DNA from: Magnolia sinica
Lineage: Eukaryota > Streptophyta > Magnoliopsida > Magnoliales > Magnoliaceae
Direction: 5' to 3'
DNA: 64,000 nucleotides
Assembly: GCF_029962835.1 (NCBI RefSeq)
Contig: NC_080590.1
Span: forward strand, 63,982,001-64,046,000
Shown here: piece after piece, positions 24,545 to 35,870 of the stretch
Position numbering within the stretch: the first letter of the stretch is position 1
Layout: each line of letters opens with the position of its first letter
Notes under the pieces: generated by a model
Seen by the model: only the letters and a program-made list of their open reading frames with translations
What the model was told of the DNA's origin: nothing
Databases searched by the model: none
Program-made: the position numbers and the translations under genes

Positions 24545-26105
24545 CCCACGGTCTGAACCAGATGGACGGTTTAGATTTGCCCTGGGTGGCTCATATAGAT
24601 TAGGAGCAATCGGTTTTGAGAGGGCTAGAAGCACATTTCACTTGCACACTTACCTGTTTGGGTCCAACATTATGCGCTCCTGTGTGGATGATGGCACATG
24701 ATTTAGATAGGGTTTTGGCTAAAGCGAGGGCCACACCCGATGGACGGTTTAGATCATCCAACTGTTTCCAATGGTGGGCACCATCTCGATCGTATGAACG
24801 GTTGCTCGCCCGTTCAAATGTGCTGAGCGCGGGAGTGAAAAAAAGGAAGAAGAAAACTTTCTTTCTTTGGAATTTTTAGTCAAACACAGTTTAACTGGTT
24901 TCTCTAGTCTTGTGCACAGTTGGTGCACCTGCACCATATACACGCGTGCTCGAACGTGGGGTCCCTAGTGGTGCCCTATGCAATCCACACCATCCATTAG
25001 CCTTAGGGGTCTCAAGAAGGGCTCCAGACCAAGAATCAGGCAAATCTAAAGTTTAGGTGGGCCACGCTAACTAATTGGAGGGTCCAGTTATGGATCTACC
25101 TTGATCTGAGGGTCGGATTATTCTGAAATCGGACGTTAACGGTTAAAAGGTTCCTAGGAACCACTCAATTAGGAATTAACGGTTGAATTAGGAATTAGAC
25201 GCCCTGACATGTGTTTTAGAGTAACTAGTCAAATACTTTTAATCAATGCATGTACTTAAACAAACTAGCCAAATATTTTAATCAATCTAGGACATGTATT
25301 TAAGTTAACCTATCAGGTATTCTAATCTGTTCTAAGACATTTGTTAAGTAAAAATAATCAAGTGTTCTAACTAACTCTAGGCATTTGTTTAAGTAAATAG
25401 CCAATCCCAAGACATTTGTTAGAGCAATTAAGCAAGTATTCTAACTAATCAAATCAATTCTAAAACATGTGTTTAAGAAAGCTAATCATATGATCTAATC
25501 CTGTCTAAGACATAAGTTCAAGTAAGCTACCGAATGATTAACCCTTTAAGGGTCATCATTCGTAGTTATAATAAGAACTATCCTTAGTCTATTAGTGGAT
25601 TGAAATCCTAAAAATAGGTATCTCTGGTGGCATGGTGATCCACCCTTGGAAATCGACGGATGGACAACTTGATATGGTAAATTAGTGGGTCAGCTGGCTA
25701 GTGCTTCGCAACTGAGACAAATGGTCAACTCAGGCCTAATTCATATAATAGTGGCCTCAGAGACCGCTCATGTGGGAGGCAATGGTGATCTCAATGATTC
25801 AAACCCTTAAGACCCATCTAAGGGGACTTTAGTGCTAGTGGCTAATCAAGACGTTCCATGATCCAAAGTGAATGATTGGATGGTCGATCTTTCGATCGCA
25901 CAGGTGTATAATCTAAACCTATGATTACTCTTATAATCGTATGGTTGGATTGTTAATGGTCATGGCATAAGTTGAACAATTAGTGGGTCATGTGGTCTAT
26001 GGCCCGTGATAACTAACGTGAAATTCAAGTGTCTAGCAAGGTTATTAAAATCCTAAGTTAGGCTTCCATCCTAACACCCAAGTACTAAAAGTATGGGGTG
26101 TTACA
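24545..26105 (-). mobile_element. 3' LTR of non-autonomous element, part 2
   Basis: Matches 32971-34533 closely, ending GTATGGGGTGTTACA at 26105. With 669-2456 it forms the truncated 3' LTR of the element whose 5' LTR is 27564-34533. No coding sequence. Confidence 0.85.
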
Positions 26106-26120
26106 ATCTACCCCCCTTAA
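26106..26120 (-). other. polypurine tract
   Basis: On the minus strand TTAAGGGGGGTAGAT sits directly before the LTR, and a GGGGACGAAATT phrase lies just upstream, the Gypsy pre-LTR signature. Confidence 0.85.
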
Positions 26121-27548
26121 AGAGAATTTCGTCCCCGAAATTCAACACTCCCTCTATGGATGTGAACAATGAGTTGTCTTACGGTGTCCGTGTGCTTTCT
26201 CTAGTTCTCCACACTAACTTTATTTATATAAGCAAGCTCTCATGACTTACTACTAGGACAAAGGTTGTTATGATCTATCCCCTGTAAAGAAAAATGGATA
26301 AAGTCCTGCTTCAATATTTAATGATATACTTATCTATTTTTAATATTACATGTGGTTCAATCATCTTAAAGATGTACCTTATGCCTACGTATGGAATCCC
26401 AACGAGCTTTATTTAAACTTCTCACGACCCCTAAGTTTCTCGTATAGCAATTGAACTAAGGTGTCTAAGCCCCACTCAAGGTTAGGAATCATTCTAAACC
26501 TAGTGATTCGTTCTAATGCTTATCAACGTTACAATTTTCTATACTATTTCTTACATTTCTCTTGGTTTCCCCCTTTTTTTTTCTTTAATAATAGTTCCTC
26601 ACTATCTAAAGTGTGACACAATCTTCTGGTTTTCAGTGTTCGAGCTGTAACGGATAGATGGTCATAGTGGGTTTAAGCCCGATATCTCAATCCTTCGCCT
26701 ACGTATAACAGAGGATTTGGGTATCAATTCATAATCCTGTTAGACCTCGGTCCCTTGCCTGATCAGGGCATTGGAATCGTTTAGATTTGCTAGGACTTAG
26801 AATTTGAGCCAAACCACGTATACATTGTGTGAACATGTTTTCATCGATCTATGGTCCCGATTATTCTAGACTCTTGGGAATTATCATGTGATCGTCTATT
26901 TTCATACCAGATAAAACTATGTGGCCCATTACACTTCTAATGCACACTTTGATTATCTAATGTACAACGTGGTGTGTTAGGAGTTGCTTATGAAGTCTAA
27001 GTTCGCTTCATATGCTAAGTATTATGATGTCATTATTTCTAACTAATGAAATTTCTATAATGTTCAAAATCTGGGTCTCCAGGAATTGTAATTTGGGAGT
27101 CAAGTCTAGGGAATGTTTTTCATTTGGTCTTATGTAGGTATTTGTCCTCCCACAACATTTAGGTTTAATTCCAAGTTTAAGCAGCCACCCTGATATTCTA
27201 CAATAGAGAACTTTTCATAAGTTCAAATGACTAAACCTAACATTTTCTTAAGGGACCTAAGTTCATTTCTAAGTCCTGCTACTATCCAAACAATTCTACA
27301 AGGAATTTAGAATCTTAAGTTTCTATGTTCTCGATTTCTCCTATCTACAAGGGAATTTCTCTTAAGTTTCAATAGTGGTTCTAATAACTTTCTAAGGGGA
27401 CCTAAGTTTGGGTCCTTACATTCTTAATGATTCTTCTAAGTCTAAGGGAAATTTCACCTAAGTTCAAATTTTTAGTTTCAAACATCCTAACTTGAGACAT
27501 TTAAAGTTTGTATAAGATCATTTTCCAAGGCTTAGTTTGTCCAAACTA
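26121..27548 (-). mobile_element. internal region of non-autonomous LTR element
   Basis: Only about 1.43 kb lie between the polypurine tract and the primer binding site. No gag or pol motif is seen in any frame and no ORF exceeds chance size. It contains many short phrases of the type TTCTAAG and CTAAGTTC. Long LTRs around a short non-coding core match a LARD-type (large retrotransposon derivative) layout. It would depend on proteins from another Gypsy element. Confidence 0.72.
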
Positions 27549-27563
27549 TGCTCTGATATCAAC
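27549..27563 (-). other. primer binding site, initiator tRNA-Met type
   Basis: Minus strand GTTGATATCAGAGCA next to the LTR terminus TGTAATG at 27564. It matches the usual TGGTATCAGAGC primer site for initiator tRNA-Met except for one base. Confidence 0.82.
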
Positions 27564-28043
27564 TGTAATGCCCCGACTTTTCAGGACCCGAGTATATGAC
27601 CTGTTTCCCAAAAATCCAAGTGTTAACATAAAAAGAGCAAACTTCCATATATGATCTTCTCCTTTTATCAGAGTTAGCAGATAAGCGTAGAATGGACAAG
27701 TCAGCATAAAGGAAAATTTGTATTTACATTTGGAATGTACAAGAGGTTGCCCATAAAGACTTATACAAACCAATGTCTCCACAGATACGAATACAAGGAT
27801 TACAAAACTTACAGAAGAGAAATAATAAAATGCATATAAAATGGAGTCGCAAGATCGCGCAGCCTCTCTTAGTAACACAACCATGCATCCCTGGCACTTG
27901 TACCTTCTCCTCATCAGTCTATACCTGAAAATCACATAATCCACTTGTGCTACTTGCACGGTTATATATTTGATGGATGAGTAGCCAACTCAGTGTGAAT
28001 TCTGTAAGTGCTATGGTTTCTAGCTCCTATAATCGTTAAATTT
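27564..28043 (-). mobile_element. 5' LTR of non-autonomous element, part 1
   Basis: Starts TGTAATGCCCCGACTTTTCA right after the primer site. It is interrupted at 28044 by a copia-type solo LTR and resumes at 29929. The short ORF inside has no recognisable product. Confidence 0.8.
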
Positions 28044-28524
28044 TGTAGTGCCAAAACCTTTTTGAATTTGTGTCTTATCCAGTGCATCTACATATTCAAG
28101 ACAATGCATCTCTCAAGAACAAAGATTTTTATTTCAAGAAATGCAAGTTTACTTGGTCATGTTCGAATACAACATCAAGTGTGAATTCAAGGTCAAGCTT
28201 CAAGTCACGACAAAGTTCTTTACTAGACAAAGTTCTTTACTTTGAACCTCAAGCTCAAGTTTCAAGATGTTTTAAGTTCAAAGGTTACAAATTCAAGTTT
28301 CAATATACTTCAAGTTAAAGCCTCAAATGGTCTCAATTTCAAGCTTTATCATGTGTAAAGATCTAAAGCTTCGTGAACTTCAAAGATCAACTTTCAATAG
28401 AAAGAAAAGAAGTTTCAATATTCATACATCATGTATAAGGTCTGAATGACCCTAGATTGACCATAGGCTAGGTCATTTTGTATACATAATTTAAATTGAG
28501 TCACTTTATAAGTGCATTGACTAT

Positions 28525-28960
28525 TTCTCGACTAGTCTTGGACTTTATTCGACTAGTCCTAGCACTGCTCGACCAGTCCAAGAATTTCTCAACCAGTCCT
28601 AAGGTTGTTACTGATTTTCAAGAATTTTTGTTAAAGCCTCGACCAGTCCTAAGGTTGTTACTGATTTTCGAGAATTTTTGTTAAAGCCTCGACCAGTCCT
28701 GGAGACTGCTCGACCGGTTCTGTGAATAGTGCTCGACCTGTGCTCGACCAATCCTGCAACCTCGACTCAAAGTCCAGCAACTAAATCGAGTTCCACACGA
28801 CCAGTCGTGGACAGGACTCGGCCAGTCGTAGAGGTCACTCGACCGGTCGAGCAGAGCCTATGACCAGTCGTGGAACGACTTTATCCTATCGCGCTCAAAA
28901 TTTCAAATATGTGTTGGTCCTACGATCAGTCGTGTCGACCTCAGGACCAATCGAGAATGC
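28525..28960. repeat. CGACCAGTC motif cluster
   Basis: About 15 variants of CGACYRGTC in some 430 bp, including the palindrome CTCGACCGGTCGAG near 28833 and a 50-bp tandem duplication (28591-28640 and 28641-28690). It lies directly upstream of the TATA box at 28972, so it is positioned like an LTR enhancer. Confidence 0.75.
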
Positions 28961-28971
28961 AATTTCTTCAA

Positions 28972-28980
28972 CTATAAATA
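28972..28980 (+). promoter_or_regulatory. TATA box of copia solo LTR
   Basis: CTATAAATA in the sense of the LTR, just downstream of the repeated CGACCAGTC cluster. Confidence 0.6.
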
Positions 28981-29928
28981 GAGTACGAATTTCAGAGTTT
29001 GATATTCAATTCAAGCTAAATCAATACGCCACTCTGAGAGATAAGTTAGTCATCTTTTTAAGCTATATTGTGCTCATTTACTATTCTCTTAATTTAGCTT
29101 TATTATATTTGATTTTGTATTCTTTATTCCAATTATATTTGAAGAAGGGATTGAGACTTGCCCTTTTCTTGGAATCAAAATCAAATAGAGCTAGCCCAAC
29201 TTGATTTAATTTAAAATTAATTTAGAACCTAGAACCATTTCATAAGTGAGTGTGGACATTGAACTTCTACTCTGATTTGGTTCTTCCGGGCTGCATCTAA
29301 AGGAGAATATCCAGGTATTTTACATTATTGTAAATTTCTATTTTTTTGTTTCATTGAGATTGTACCAGAAAAATCTCTTTGTTTTGGTTTATCTGAGGTG
29401 ATCCAGAAAACTCAGAGTGTGGGATTTTTTGAATTGTGTAAGCTCATTATTTTTCTAAACAGTTGGTGTATACATAAGCGAACCACTATAATTTCTGGTC
29501 TTGTGGTTTGATTGTTCATTTCTTTTTGTGGATGGTTGTAATTCCCCTTTTTACATTTGTGGAGAATGTTATAATTTCTTTTATGCAAGTGTGGGAATGT
29601 TGTAATAACTTAGATTTCATTCCTTGCTATTTATTTTTTTATTCCTCTGTATCAGTTTGAGTTTTTGATACGCAGACCTTTCTAGGAATCAGGTTGTCCT
29701 ACCATAAACCTTTGGTTTTTGGTGTAAGGTTGTCCTTAGAACAACATCTATATCAATCTCTCAATACTCGTACATTTGAGGTAGTATTTATTTTCAGCAT
29801 TGTGAGATTGTTTATTGCTATCATCATTTATATTTTGATTAAATTCTGCTGTTAATTTTTAATTTGGTATAGTCCTATTCACCCCCCCCCCCCTCTCTCC
29901 TCTAGGACTTAATAACTCGACCTTTTCA

Positions 29929-32223
29929 AATTCCCCTTAAGATTACACACCGCCGTATTAGGTAAGCATAATTATAAAACAACAAGGCATTCAAAACAAT
30001 ACATGATGCAGTCTTTTTAAATGCATAAATGCGTGAATACAATCATCGCCCCTGGGATGCTCATCCGTGCGGACAGTGGGCTCGTCACCCATGCAATCAT
30101 CGACCTCGAAAAATCATCCTGTCGAAAAAATACGTACATCACGTACGATAGCAATAGATGCTGGTCTATGGCATATATGCATGATTAGCCAAGCCATTAT
30201 TAATCTGTTTACAACCAATAGGTTTAATAAGCTCAATGGTCACTACGGGAAGCTCAGAGCCCAGTGTAAGCCGATAGCTCAGGCATAGTGTCCCAATCCA
30301 CCATCCCTAGCTCATGAGGCTACTACCTTAGGATATTTAATGGAACTCCATCGACTAGTGGTCAATCATATTCAGTATATGTGGCTTACCATCGCATGGT
30401 TGCACTATACAAAACATCAAACCCATCTAGGGCAAGTACCAAAACAAACCACGTAGGGCGAGTATCAAAACTAAGCCTCATAGGGGAAGTATCAAAGATA
30501 TGCCACATAGGGCCGATATAAAAAATCATGCAATAAAGGCCATCCTTAAAGACCATTGGACACAACAACCCTAAATGGTAGGTCCACATCATTGATTAAT
30601 TTAAACCACCACTCAATAACCACTAAGCCGAAGATCTATTACAATCACATTCAACCAAGTTACATCCCAAGTATGGGTGTACATTTATAAGTGGGGTTTT
30701 CCCACTAATGTACCAATTTAAATCCCAAAAGCAATCTACAAGTAATCCACTAGCATGAATTAAATATACAGGATAAACATTAAGCATGTGAAGTAGCAAC
30801 TCAATTCCAACAATCAACACATGTGGTTATAGCATGGAGATATCATTTATAAATTAAATAAAACTATAACTTAAGCTAATAGGAAAATGGAAAGATCAAG
30901 GGGAAGAATCATCACCTTATGAATCGAATCACCCACTAATGTTGCTAGGAAGCGCGTGCGCACCCTTATAGTCAACCCTACCACAAATTATGAAATTGTG
31001 CGGTTAGATTAAAGTTATTTATATTATCTAGGGTTTGAATTATTTATCTTAGGGTATTAATGTAGAATTAGGGTTTTCATCCTAGGGTTTAGTCGTAGCC
31101 TTAACTCTAGGATTTGAATTGTAGTTGGTGTACAATAAATTACAATGCTAATTTAATGATTAGAAAATAATTATTAACCTTAATTTATAATCAATATTAG
31201 TTAACATAGTAATAGCAATCATTATAATGATAATAAATACTAAGATCTGCTATTAAGGATAATATTTAAGAGAGTTAAATAAAGTACTAATAATTGATAA
31301 TTACAAATTTATTTATAATAACTAGTTTCAACATAAGTAACCTACAAATGTCTAATCATATATAATATTAGAAATCCCCAAAATAGGAGTGATGACAATG
31401 ATTTAACACATCAAAACAAGTCTAGTTTGGGGAAAAAGGGATGTTGACAAGGACCCAACTTCTCAAGTTGGGGGGGTTCCTTCGTTCAAGTGAACCCAAT
31501 GTGTGGGAACTTCTGGGGAACAACTTAATCCTTCAATCAGTTTCACTCGAGTTTAAATAGGAAGATCCCTGCAAACAACTTAGGAGTTCTAACTCTTCTA
31601 CATTCAATTAATGTTCACAGCATCATCAGGGGGTTTGAGGTATCATCTTACCTTGAATTCATTCTTCACTCAAACTCGAATCAAGATGGGTCTGAAAGGT
31701 GATTTGGAGGGCCCAAGCTCCCCACATTAGACCCTAAAGTTCGCATTAGATAGCTCAAAGGACAAATAGGATTAGAATAAATACTATATTATTAACTTAC
31801 AAATCTAGTAGCAACACAGATGCGTTGGATCAAGGGAACTTTGATTTAAACTCATGGAAGTTTAGAAATTTACCCATCTAGCTTGATCTGACAAGTAGGT
31901 GCATTCGATGACAAGCTAGGTAATCTAATGGATAAACACCCACAATCATCGGACGGTGATCTATAGCCTGATCTGCTGGATCGGGACGTCCTGGAAAAAT
32001 GACCAGCCCGGGTTTTACTTGATTTGAGTCGACTCGGTTGAGTCAGTTCACCCATCAAACCGAAGCAACCTGGTGAACCCATTTTTGAATCCACGACCAG
32101 ACTACTAGTCGATCTTGTGTCATGTCGAATCCCTCCTTATTCGAATCAATGATGAATTGGACTCACACCAGGTCCAGGTGAAGCCCCAGCTACGACTCGG
32201 AAGGCAGCGAGTCGGCCCCACCG

Positions 32224-32301
<78 letters not shown>

Positions 32302-34533
32302 TCTTTCTTCTTTCTTTCTTTTTTCCTTTCTTTATTTCTTTTCTCCTGTCAGCTACAGTCATCGAGAGCAACTCCCACACGTCCAAACCTTGCCCCAACC
32401 TGAGACGACTGGTGTGATTTGGACGAGGAAGAAGGTGGCCGTTAATGGAGGATTCACGTACAGGAGTTATTTCTTCAAGGGAAAGATGTGGGCTGACTCG
32501 GATGGGTATGAGAGAGCTTGTGGAAGGAGGATACGAAGATTTCTTGGTGGGTTTCCTGGTAAGAGATGGCGGCCGTTTTTCTCTTTGGGTTGGGATGAGG
32601 GGCCCTAGCTCGAGAATGCCTTCCTTTTATGTCTTTCCCTGATGTTTCTAAACCGTCAGATGAGATTGAACGATCTGGATAAGGTTTACTTTGCAGCAGC
32701 TCCAAATACAGCCGATGAGATGAAACCGGTAGCTGTTTCGGCTGTTGGTTTTCTATGAAAAACCATAATCTTTGTGAATGGGATGAAAGGCCAGGATTTT
32801 TCGGATTGAATGGCTAAGATTTTAGGAGCTAGTCTCACAAGGATAGCCCTTGTGGCAGCAGCAGAGTGAAATCTCTGTTTTTGGAAAACGCTTCACAGCT
32901 GCCTGTTTGTGCTAGCTATTTCAGCCGCGTACATGAGCTTCGTGGTGTGGTACCAACAGGGTTTTGTCAGGCCCACGGTATGAACCATATGGACGGTTTA
33001 GATTTGCCTTGAGTGGCCCATATAGATCAGGAGCGACCGGTTTTGAGAGGGCTGGAAGCACATTTCACTTGCACACTTGCCTGTTTGCGTCCAACATTGT
33101 GCACTCCTGTGTGGATGATGGCATGTGATTTAGATGTTATTTGCACTAAAGCTGAGGGCCACACCCGATGGACGGTTTAGATCATCCAAATGTTTCCAAT
33201 GGTGGGCACCATCTCGATCGTACGAACGGTCGCTCGCCCGTTCAAATGTGCTGAGCGCGGGAGTGTAAAAAAAGGAAGAAGAAAACTTTCTTTCTTTGGA
33301 ATTTACGGTCAAACACAGTTTGACCGGTTTCTCTAGTCTTGTGCACCGCTGGTGCACCTGCACCATATACGTGCGTGCTCGAACGTGGGGTCCCCAGTGG
33401 TTCCCTGTGCAATCCACACCATCCATTAGCCTCGGGGGTCTCGAGAAGGGCTCTAGACCAAGAATCAGGCAGATCTAAAGTTTAGGTGGGCCACACTAAC
33501 CGATTAGAGGGTCCAGTTATGGATCTACCTTGATCTGAGGGTCGGATTATTCTGAAATCGGACGTCAACAGTTAAAAGGGTCCTAGGAACCACTCAGTTA
33601 GGAATTAGCGGTTGAATTAGGAATTAGATGTCCTGACATGTGTTTTAGAGTAACTAGTCAAATACTTTTAATCAATGCATGTACTTAAACAAACTAGCCA
33701 AATATTTTAATCAATCTAAGACATGTATTTAAGTTAACCTATTAGGTATTCTAATCTATTCTATGACATTTGTTAAGTAAAAATAATCAAGTGTTCTAAC
33801 TAACTCTAGGCACTTGCTTAAGTAACTAACCAATCCCAAGACATTTGTTAGAGCAACTAAGCGAGTATTCTAACAAATTAAATCAATTCTAAAACATGTG
33901 TTTAAGAAAGCTAATCATATGATCTAATCTTGTCTAAGACATAAGTTCAAGTAAGCTACCGAATGATTAACCCTTTAAGGGTAATCGTTCGTAGTTATAA
34001 TAAGAACTATCCTTAGTCTATTAGTGGATTAAAATCCTAAAAATAGGTATCTCTAGTGGCATGGTGATCACCCTTGGAAATCGACGAATGGACAACTTGA
34101 TATGGTAAATCAATGGGTCAGCTGGCTAGTGCTTCGCAACTGAGACAAATGGTCGACTCAGGCCTAATTCATACAATAGTGGCCTTAAAGACCACTCGTG
34201 TGGGAGTTAATGGTGATCTCAATGATTCGAACCCTTAAGACCCATCTAAGGGGACTTTAGTGCTAGTGGCTAATTAAGACGTTCCATTATCCAAAGTGAA
34301 TGATTGGATGGTCGATCTTTTGATCGCACAGGTGTATAATCTAAACCTATGATTACTCTTATAATCGTATGGTTGGATTGTTAATGGTCATGGCATAAGT
34401 TGAACAATTAGTGGGTCGTGTGGTCTAAGGCCCACGATAACTATCGTGAAATTCAAGTGTCTAGCAAGGTTATTAAAATCCTAAATTAGGCTTCCATCCT
34501 AACACCCGAGTACTAAAAGTATGGGGTGTTACA
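29929..34533 (-). mobile_element. 5' LTR of non-autonomous element, part 2
   Basis: Continuation of the LTR that begins at 27564, ending GTATGGGGTGTTACA at 34533. From 31164 it duplicates 669-2456 and 24545-26105, and it shows the uninterrupted target site of LTR A near 32970 (CAGGCCCACGG). Full LTR length without the insertion is about 5.1 kb. It includes a long CT microsatellite. No gene found. Confidence 0.83.
32226..32298. repeat. (CT)n microsatellite, about 36 units
   Basis: Uninterrupted CT run of 73 bp. The same position in the other LTR (about 1757-1770) has only about six units. The arginine/glutamate-repeat ORF seen on the minus strand is only this microsatellite. Confidence 0.95.
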
Positions 34534-35131
34534 TGGCATGCATTGGATGCATATGTAGGATGAGTTGGACATAGGCCATGATTAGTTTCTAAGGCATGGG
34601 GAGAGGGCTAATGATGGATTTTGGGGTAGACCCCATTTTTGTCTCATGTGCATTGTCTTATATGTGCTAGCTCATTTTTTCATCATGTAGTAATTGTCCT
34701 ATTTTGTGATAATTTTTATGTTCTAGAAATTGGGCTTTAGGCCCACATGGGCCCAAGTCCAATGGGCCTAGCACAATAATGTTGCTCATGTTACGGGATA
34801 CGTAGTTTTGGTCATGGGTTCGACAGGTCGTATCTTACTAACGGAGCGTTGGATTGACGCACGGTTTTCGCTATGGCGACCGCAACGACGACGTGTCCAT
34901 ATGATAGAGGTTTCGAAGATAGCAACCGCAACGACGACGTGTCCATATGATAGAGGTTTCGAAGGCATCTGGAACAAATCACTCGGTTGGGCAATTTTGT
35001 TTGGACCATGGTCACTCCTTTTGGTCCCAAACACGTGCGAATACACACACGGACATACACTCAAGTCGATAAATCAAAGGTACTGCCCAAGGACATCTAA
35101 TTCCCAGTTGGTAAAAATCCGAGGCATTACA
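34534..35131 (+). mobile_element. LTR-like remnant ending CGAGGCATTACA
   Basis: No gene. The stretch ends with AAAAATCCGAGGCATTACA at 35131, which looks like the 3' terminus of another plus-strand Gypsy LTR. The beginning is not defined. A 46-bp perfect-length tandem duplication lies inside (34876-34967). Confidence 0.4.
34876..34967. repeat. 46-bp tandem duplication
   Basis: Two adjacent 46-bp units (34876-34921 and 34922-34967), each containing ACGACGACGTGTCCATATGA and TAGAGGTTTCGAAG, with only a few differences between them. Confidence 0.9.
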
Positions 35132-35665
35132 GACTTATTCCTTGTGTAGGATTGAGTGTAAGAGTTTAGATTGCTAACTCAACTATGATCTAATGTAGGA
35201 CATTAGTTCTTATGTAAGACCTAAATCAAAGGCCTTGTGTAGGCCACCGGATAAGGGTGTGTACATGTTAGTCTTAAAGGAAGCCTCTGACGAGAGTAAA
35301 TGTTGTAGATCCTTACATTAAGACTAATGTTGTTGGTTAGTCGCTCGAAAACCAACTCAAGGTTTTTGCAGGAGCCTCTGGCGGAAGTGTACGTTAGGGT
35401 CCTTATATAGGGCTATAAAGGTTAGAGGTGAACTTGATTTAAAACATCGGATAATGAAATCCAGTACACTCGTGGGTTGAGTGCGTCCATTGGGATGGGG
35501 TGGGGAAACCGAACCACTATACATACTTGTATTTGGGATTGTCTTTGAGTACTTATTTAATTATGCTTGTGTGATTGAATGTTTAATTATATGCATGCAT
35601 GATTAGATGAATGATAGGAGTTGATAGGTAGCACATCCCACACACATACGTACACTATCATATAT
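35132..35665. other. non-coding stretch
   Basis: AT-rich sequence with repeated phrases such as AGGAAGCCTCTGACG / GGAGCCTCTGGCGG and CCTTATATAGGG. No ORF or RNA gene is supported. It ends with TATAT (35661-35665), one half of the target duplication of the next solo LTR. Confidence 0.5.
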
Positions 35666-35870
35666 TGTAACGACCCTAAATTTTAGTGCACTTAGAACTA
35701 AAATAAATAGTTAAATATATTTATTTTTAATTAAGAAACAAAAATAAGTTAATAGCTGAATTGGTAGAGACACTCTTAACTGAGAGAGAGGTTAAGGGAT
35801 TGAATTTTCCATTGTGACTTCCAATTTCGGGTGAGGTCAGAGGATCTATTCTTAAAGTAATAATAATAAC
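35666..35870 (+). mobile_element. solo LTR D, part 1
   Basis: Starts TGTAACGACCCTAAATTTTA and resumes at 42044, ending TCTGAATTTCGGGGTGTGACA at 44395. The pentamer TATAT flanks both ends (35661-35665 and 44396-44400), a perfect target duplication. Net length without insertions is about 2.5 kb. LTR C is inserted after 205 bp. Confidence 0.8.
35750..35822 (+). other. tRNA-like relic in LTR D
   Basis: TAGCTGAATTGGTAGAGAC fits a pol III A box with the D-arm, followed about 42 bases later by GGGATTGAATTTTCC, a degraded B box / T-arm. It looks like a decayed tRNA or SINE head, not a functional tRNA, as the stems no longer pair well. Confidence 0.4.

Larger units (their letters stand above)
28044..29928 (+). 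mobile_element. copia-type (SIRE-like) solo LTR
   Basis: About 1.9 kb, from TGTAGTGCC to the end CTCGACCTTTTCA, which follows TTGGTATAGTCCTATTCACC and a C-run, a typical copia LTR tail. Flanks are AATTT on the left (28039-28043) and AATTC on the right (29929-29933), a target duplication with one C/T difference. A TATA box CTATAAATA lies at 28972-28980, sense strand. The left part is TCAAG-rich, the middle has a cluster of CGACCAGTC motifs. No primer site or coding sequence follows, so it is a solo LTR. The exact left border is the less certain one. Confidence 0.65.

Noticed and set aside
27546-27959. 137-codon minus-strand ORF
   Set aside because: It spans the primer site and the beginning of an LTR, so it is not a gene.
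32120-32417. ORFs with RERERE or SLSLSL runs on both strands
   Set aside because: They are produced by the (CT)n microsatellite at 32226-32298.
35750-35822. Functional tRNA gene
   Set aside because: A-box and B-box-like parts exist but the acceptor and other stems do not pair and the B box is degraded.
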